Positions 58,148-64,000 of a stretch of 64,000 nucleotides of DNA are shown here, in pieces. A program made the translations under genes and the position numbers. The stretch lies in contig CAJQUW010006363.1 in assembly GCA_907163375.1 (NCBI GenBank), positions 203,501 through 267,500 on the forward strand. Direction: 5' to 3'. How positions within the stretch are numbered: the first letter of the stretch is position 1; the number at the start of each line of letters is the position of its first letter. Source of the DNA: Prostheceraeus crozeri. Lineage: Eukaryota; Platyhelminthes; Polycladida; Euryleptidae. Under the pieces are notes generated by a model, which worked only from the letters and a program-made list of their open reading frames with translations, searched no databases and was not told where the DNA came from.

Positions 58148-61100
58148 TATTATTTATTTATTTATGTAAAGAATTTCACAAAAGTGTGATGTTTTGTCCA
58201 TGAAGGACTTCAAGGCCATATCACAAATAGAAAAATGTACAGCAAAGATTCGTACACTAGTTGCCAAACAGCAGGTCAACAGATATTTATGTAGTACTAG
58301 TAGATTAGAAACACATTCCAAAAAGATTACAAGTATTTATTTATGAGATGGGATTTAAGCATGCGTTTGAAACAAGAAAAGGACATGGGGGAGGTTAGAG
58401 AAGTGGGAAGAGAGTTCCACACGCTTGGGGAGGTGGAGGAGAAAGAACGACCGCCTAGGGTCGGGTGTCGAGTAAATGGGGTAAGAAGTTTAGCAGTGCT
58501 TAAAGAGCGAAGGCGCGAGCGACTTGGAAGAGAAGAAATATTGGTAAGTTTGGAAGAGAGGTATTCTGGGGCGGAAAGGTTAAGACACTGAAAAGTAAGA
58601 ACAGCAATTTTATATTCAATTCTGCCTTTGATGGGGAGCCATCGGAGTTGCGACAACAGGGGTGAAATAGGGTCATAGCGAGAGGACATAAAAATAATTC
58701 GAGCGGCAGCATGTATTACACGCTGAAGACGATGAAGAGAAGACGCAGGTAAGCTAGCGTGAATGGAAAGGCAATAGTCAAGCCGAGATAACACTAACGA
58801 AGTGACAAGAACTTTGATGAGCAAGGGGTTAATAGAGGAGCGGATACTGCGAATGAGACGAAGGGAGGAAAAGCAACACGACACTGTTCTCGAGATATTG
58901 GGTTTGAAAGTTAAGTGGCTGTCAAGTGTTATACCAAGGCACTGGAGCGTTGAGGTAGGCTTGATTTGAGCATCGCCAAGGAGGATGTGGTTAGAGGGAG
59001 GCAGGAGTCGACGCTTTGAAGAACACCACATAGCAGTCGTTTTTGCAGGATTTAGTAGGAGATGGTTTGTCTTCAACCATGTGGATAAGGCATTTATACA
59101 TGGTGAGAGTCTGGCACTGAGCAGTTGAGATTGAGAAGGGTTAGAACGGCCATACAGTAAAATATCGTCAGCAAACACATGAATAAACAGGTCATGCGTT
59201 TCAGCGATTTGGATAATGTCAGAAGAGTACAGTATGAATAGAAGTGGCCCCAGGACTGAGCCTTGGGGCACGCCACAATCGACAGGTACACACGAGGAGG
59301 ATGACTTGCGCAGGAAGACTGAAAGTTTTCGCTGACGGATGAAAGAGTTGAACCACTTCAAAGCTGTGCCTGAGAGCTCGAAGGACAGTTGAAGGCGTCG
59401 AATAAGGATTGAGTGATCAACGCTATCAAATGCAGCGGTTAGGTTTAGGGAAGATAGTAATACAATATTACCATTGTCCATGGAGCTGAGACAGTCAGAT
59501 GTTATGTTAAGCATGGCGGACTCGGTTGAATGATGATGGCGGTATGCTGACTGAAAGCGTGGAAGAAGATTAAAGTGATTGAGATGTTCGCGAAGTTGGG
59601 ACGCAACAATTCTCTCCAGGAGTTTTGAAAGGACTGGCAGGTCGGAAATTGGTCGATAAGATGTGTCATTGGGGTCATTGCAGGATTTCTTGGGTACAGG
59701 AGTAATTCGAACATTCTTCCAAAATTCCGGGAAACAACCAGTAGAGATGCTACGATTGAAGAGCTCGACAAGAAAAGGAATCAAAGTGTCTGCACATTCT
59801 TTCAACACAGACGTCGGTATAGGATCAAGGGAAGAGGATTTGTCCGGCAGTTTCGAAATGGCAGTCGTGACAGTCTCGACCGTGATTGTTTGAAGTAGTG
59901 GAAAGTCACAGTTGTCTAGTGCTGAGGAGAAGACGGGTTGATCAGCATTGGCTGTAGCAAGTTTAACAGAAGCTGCTTTCTGTAGAAACGATAGTTGGAA
60001 GTCTTCTGCGGTAAGTGAGGGTGGAAGAGGGCGTTTACCACGACCAAGTAGAGAATCGAAAGTTCGCCAAAGCTCACGAGGATTATTACTGGTATTGTCG
60101 ACTTTCAACTGCCAGAAGGCTGAGCGCTTTGACTTGAGCAACGCGCGGTACTCATGGAGATGTGACCTCCACTCCGAGAAAGCCAAATCCGATGAAGGTG
60201 AATTGAAAGATAAAAGACGACGAAAGTGGCGTTCTTCTTTCCTCACACGGTGTTTGAGGATGCGACATTGCTCATCGAACCATGGATCCGATGGCCTGCA
60301 AGGACGTCTTATTGTTTTCAAGGGTATAAGACGATCAAGAGCTGACGTGATAGTAGAGTTATATTCTTCGGCTAACTGATTAGTATCAAGAGTAGACCAC
60401 AGTTCGGGACTACACAATGCAGAATCTCGGAAAGACGAACGCAGTTGTGAAATATCAAATCGGTTCCAGGGTCTGTAAGAGGTAGTTTTGTAGGTAAGGC
60501 GTGGCCTTGGGAGGTCTACGTGCCACCTTAAGAGGCGATGATCAGATAAACTGGGATCGAGTATAGTTACTGGAGTTGGGAGAGGAGCTGTAGATAACAC
60601 AACATCAATAGTGCCGTCGAGGTTATGGGTTGGTGAGCTGTTGTTGCAAAAATTTAGGCCATAAGTGGACATAGTGTCAAGGAGTTTTCGTGTGTTGGGG
60701 TCTTCTGTACGTTCCATGTGGATGTTAAGGTCACCTGCAACAATGATCGGGGAGGCATAAACTACAACTTGTTCGAGCACATCGGCGAGTTCCTCGTAGA
60801 AGCGAGAAGTAAGAGTTCCAGTGCGATAGATAAGCAAAACTATACAGGACGATGACGCAGACGTGATGCGTGATCAGACAGCTTCAAAAGTCGTTAAAAA
60901 GTTAACAGCAACAGGAAGTTCAGAAAGAACAATACCACACTGGGCTATAACACATACTCCACCGTGGTTGATCGACAAGGTAAGGTCAGGATCAGAACGA
61001 GGGCGGGGACGGTCCAGTATGCTGTAACCATGGTTGATAAGACGCCCTAGACACGCTGAGTTGGTATCATGCCACGTCTCTGTCAAAAGGATGACGTCGA

Positions 61101-61820
61101 TCGAGTTATCACGTAGTGTGTCGATAAGATCGTCAACTTTGTTATGTAGTGATCTGATGTTGAGAAGACCAAAACACAGTTTAAAGGAAAGTGGAGATTG
61201 GTGCCGCTCCACTCTTCTCAAGTTTCGAAGAAGGCGGGGGCGATTTGATTGAGATTGTGCGTCAGAGCTTGCCAAGTGATGGGAAATCCGGACTGGAATT
61301 CCCCTCATGTCGTTATCAGTATTTTTGGCCGCTGAGAGCGCTTTGGGTTGAGGAAGGAGTGAAAGGGGAGTTCTTGAGTGACGGCCGGCACACTTGGCCT
61401 CCTTAGTCAGCTGTCGCAGGAACCACAGGCGGCGACGCACTGTTCTCCCCAAGGGCAAAATGGGAGACTGAAGGCGAAGCAGTTCCTCACGTGTGTAGCG
61501 AATGCGAGAGGTCATGGTTTACAGGCGAACGCAGTCAATGTTGTCAGCAGGTCGTCAGCCAAGTAAGGATGAGAGAGTGAGTCATTGCCACACAAGGAAG
61601 CAAGTTACATGTAATAGCCCAAGTAAGCGAGTTTGAGCACATAGCGAAGCAGGGCATGAACGGGTGCTGGAGAAACTATCACGATGAAATAAAGAAGGCG
61701 ACGAGGAGCTCGTTCATGTAAAAATTGAGTTGGATAGGAGGATGAGCAGGCGGTCAGATGAAGAAAGGGAATTGCTGAACGAGAGGAGCGAGAGACCACC
61801 TCTCGCTACGACAGCAGCGA
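58148..61820 (-). mobile_element. Nearly full-length CR1/L2-like LINE
   Basis: About 3.7 kb: a 5' leader of roughly 300 bases (61820-61516), a single ORF with endonuclease and RT, a short 3' UTR and a terminal ATAAATAAATAAATA tail at 58148-58166. Sequence GC content is much higher than in the flanks. Such tails of short repeats in place of poly(A), and the lack of a clear target duplication, fit CR1/L2-type elements. Only two inactivating changes are evident, so this is among the youngest LINE copies in the window. Confidence 0.82.
58327..61515 (-). pseudogene. LINE ORF: APE endonuclease and reverse transcriptase, one nonsense codon
   Basis: A frame of about 1063 codons from ATG 61515 to the stop at 58327, closed once by TGA at 60874-60876, after residue 213 (context FEAV-stop-SRITSAS). 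N-terminal ~100 residues are basic. The endonuclease shows LLNIRSLHNKVDDLIDTL, LLTETWHD, VAGDLNIHMER and LSDHRLLRW. RT follows: YRPISDLPVLSKLLERIVAS, LPRFQSAYRHHHSTES, LSSLNLTAAFDSVDHSIL, GVPQGSVLGPLLFILYSSDI, catalytic FADD (~residue 765) and the C-terminal LDYCLSIHASLP ... PSVWNSLP tail. In motif A the catalytic Asp (usual LDLTAAFD) is Asn (AAC), which should abolish polymerase activity independently of the stop. Length is normal for the family. Confidence 0.85.
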
Positions 61821-64000
61821 TGATTGTGATATTCCTTAATGATTCCTTATTAAATATTCCTTAATTATCTCTCTACACTGCTTCTTCACTATTTCCACTG
61901 GACTTAAGCATATTTTCTCGAAATTTCGGTGAAATTGCCATGCAACTTTGCTGAATCACATAAAGTGGTGGAAAACTAGACTGACATGTTTCCATCGCGA
62001 CGCACTTTGCTAATGGTTACAGAGTCTAAGTCAAGGAGAATTAAAACGTATGTCGGGGGTACACCAATTCCCATAAGTAAGGACAAGAATGCGGTCCTAT
62101 CTATTTACAGTAGTCAAACGCGGCTTTGAGATAGATGCAGGCGATGAGAAGGTTTCTCTTCATTGCTGAACGAATGCTCGGAGAGCTACTTCATTTCATC
62201 CGTATTATAATATTCGAGTACATACATGTATGTAGAGAGGAATCTTCATGTAATGAAAATTGAATAAAAAAATGAACATTTGTAGAGAGAGTTTTGATTG
62301 AACAGAGGCGATGAAATATAAGATAGGAATAGACAACCCACTGCAGTGAATAACTGAATAACAAAGGCTATACAGGACACTATTTGTTTAATTTCATTAG
62401 CTGTGTCGATCAGGAACTAAGCTTGTCATTTTGTAGATTGTCTTGATAGAAATCCCTCCGTTTTTACTAAAGGAGACTGGGGCTAAATCCCTCGACTTTT
62501 ACACATGAATTATCTACAGGGTGGCGGCCAAATTTCAAGATTCAAATTCCCGGGCTGTACCATCGAATTTTCAAGCTATTTTATATATTGAACAGATATA
62601 CTATTCCAATTACACCGATCAAGAATTATCCGGACACTTCTTTAAACCATTTTCATCATTAAATTTGAGACATTTCCTGTTTGAATTTTGTCACCAAATT
62701 TGTGTGTAGATAATGAACGATATTTGACTCTAAAGCACTCATTTTTCAAAATGTGTGAATTCTGTGAGCGGTGGTTCTTAAGCTTATAAACATATGCCTT
62801 TCCTCAATGACCTGCAGTCAGTGAGATCTGATGATGATTTCATATCGATAGAAAAGTTGATTTCTTGAACTTTCCAACGATCAAATAATACTTTATTATC
62901 ATAATCTGATTAATCAAATTCTAGAAAATTGTATTTAGCTGATTTATCAGACTGAAATTTTCAAGCATGTTAAGTTGAAGCAACAACCATGATATAAACC
63001 ATGATATCAAAATACACATGTTAATGCAATAGCACGATGACACCAAGTTATCAACAAGAGAAACCAGAAAAACTGCCACACTAGACGAGGACCGTGCAGG
63101 TCAGAGGAATTCCTTCTTATCACCTTTATGTATCAGTTTGCATAGAAACAAAGGACGCATGGTAACCGTCAACTGCAAAGTGTGTGTCTGAAGTTTCCAG
63201 CAATGTCAGGTATAATACTGCAAAATCAAGGTCTCGATATTTCTTGATTCAAGGGATAGCAATGACAGTCCAGCACAGTAATGCTACCTCTGCATTGAAT
63301 ACAAATAACATCGTATTAAATGATGGCAGTAGTTTCTTTATCTGGTTTGGTTTGACTCAATGGGACTTTGCATTCCTCGTCATCAAATTATTCAACTTGC
63401 TTCTTCTTGTATAATTAATCCCGTCAGATTCTTGTAGTTAGTGTGTATTGAAATAATATTCAAAACTATGCCGATAACAAATTTTTAAAATGTTTGCTAA
63501 TTAATTGAGAATGCAGTTTTTGAATATCACGTCTGAAAAGGCAATTAACTACTTCAGTCTTGCATGCTTGAAAGTTGAAGTTTGAAAAGTTGACTAAAAG
63601 CAAAAATTATATGGAAAAAGTTGCAAAATTACATGAATCAGTTGATGAAAATTAAATATCATGCATATTTTGTGATCATTAGAAAGTACGAGTGCGAATA
63701 ATGACCCCTTCTATCGTTGGAAATCACTCATCTCACAAGCAGTTCACGGGCTACAAGCCACTGAAAAAAGGTCTGATTATCTGTGCTCGCTTAAAAAAAG
63801 ATAGCCGGCTGAATACGTGATTAAATGTATATTGCGCATGCATAATTAAGTTCATTCTTTAATGGTTCTGATTATTTTCAAAATCAATAGGCTCAATAAT
63901 GTAGGTGTCATAAATTTTTCAACAGGCTATCAATCAATGCCGCGTTCTTGAAATATTTTTTTGGCCATCGATTGGTAATGCGGTGCACTTTGTAAGAAAT
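61821..64000. other. Interval with no recognisable gene
   Basis: AT-rich flank of the LINE. The ACAGGGTGGCGGCC at 62517 may begin a short dispersed repeat. Chance frames only (62 and 76 codons). Confidence 0.45.

Noticed and set aside
58343-61566. Plus-strand open frames up to 143 codons across the large LINE
   Set aside because: They lie antisense to a clear LINE ORF and have no motifs.

Overview
This window comes from the AT-rich, transposon-laden nuclear genome of an animal, most likely an aquatic invertebrate. The species cannot be named from the sequence. Evidence for a metazoan is the mix of Penelope-like, CR1/L2-, Jockey- and RTE-like LINE, piggyBac, hAT-MITE, tRNA-derived SINE and Polinton elements, plus ordinary GT-AG splice signals. 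Clear host coding sequence is scarce: one F-box protein exon (5974-7537, minus) and, tentatively, two small divergent first exons (13040-13146 minus and 13212-13307 plus).

Layout: 1-2315 Penelope-like element whose 3' part is present twice in exact inverted orientation. 2940-5141 piggyBac transposon with TTAA ends and a damaged transposase. 5761-7537 terminal exon of an F-box gene. 8783-9707 5'-truncated LINE. 10171-11699 TTAA-flanked non-autonomous element holding a TG/TA microsatellite. 13.0-13.3 kb candidate bidirectional promoter. 14439-14561 a 123-bp hAT-like MITE with an 8-bp target duplication.

16691-34536 is a complete-length Polinton/Maverick of 17.8 kb with 6-bp target duplications and ~0.7-kb terminal inverted repeats. 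It carries an ordered virus-like gene set: a two-TM protein, a conserved Polinton protein, penton-type capsid protein, packaging ATPase, protein-primed DNA polymerase B, an unrecognised protein, a fibre-like coiled-coil protein, two small membrane-active proteins, double-jelly-roll capsid protein, a phospholipase A2-like protein, integrase and adenain-like protease. It is a fossil: the ends, capsid protein and integrase look whole, but the element as a whole carries roughly ten interruptions, most of them in the polymerase region.

34.5-64 kb is a retroelement graveyard: tRNA-headed SINE pieces, fragments of several LINE families on both strands, a second Penelope tail (about 44514-44990), a perfect 62-bp inverted repeat (40718-40895), a degenerate ~175-bp tandem repeat built on GGTTCCGCT (40930-41455), and a nearly full-length CR1/L2-like LINE (58148-61820) inactivated by one nonsense codon and a motif A Asp-to-Asn change. 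The remaining stretches show no gene I can support.
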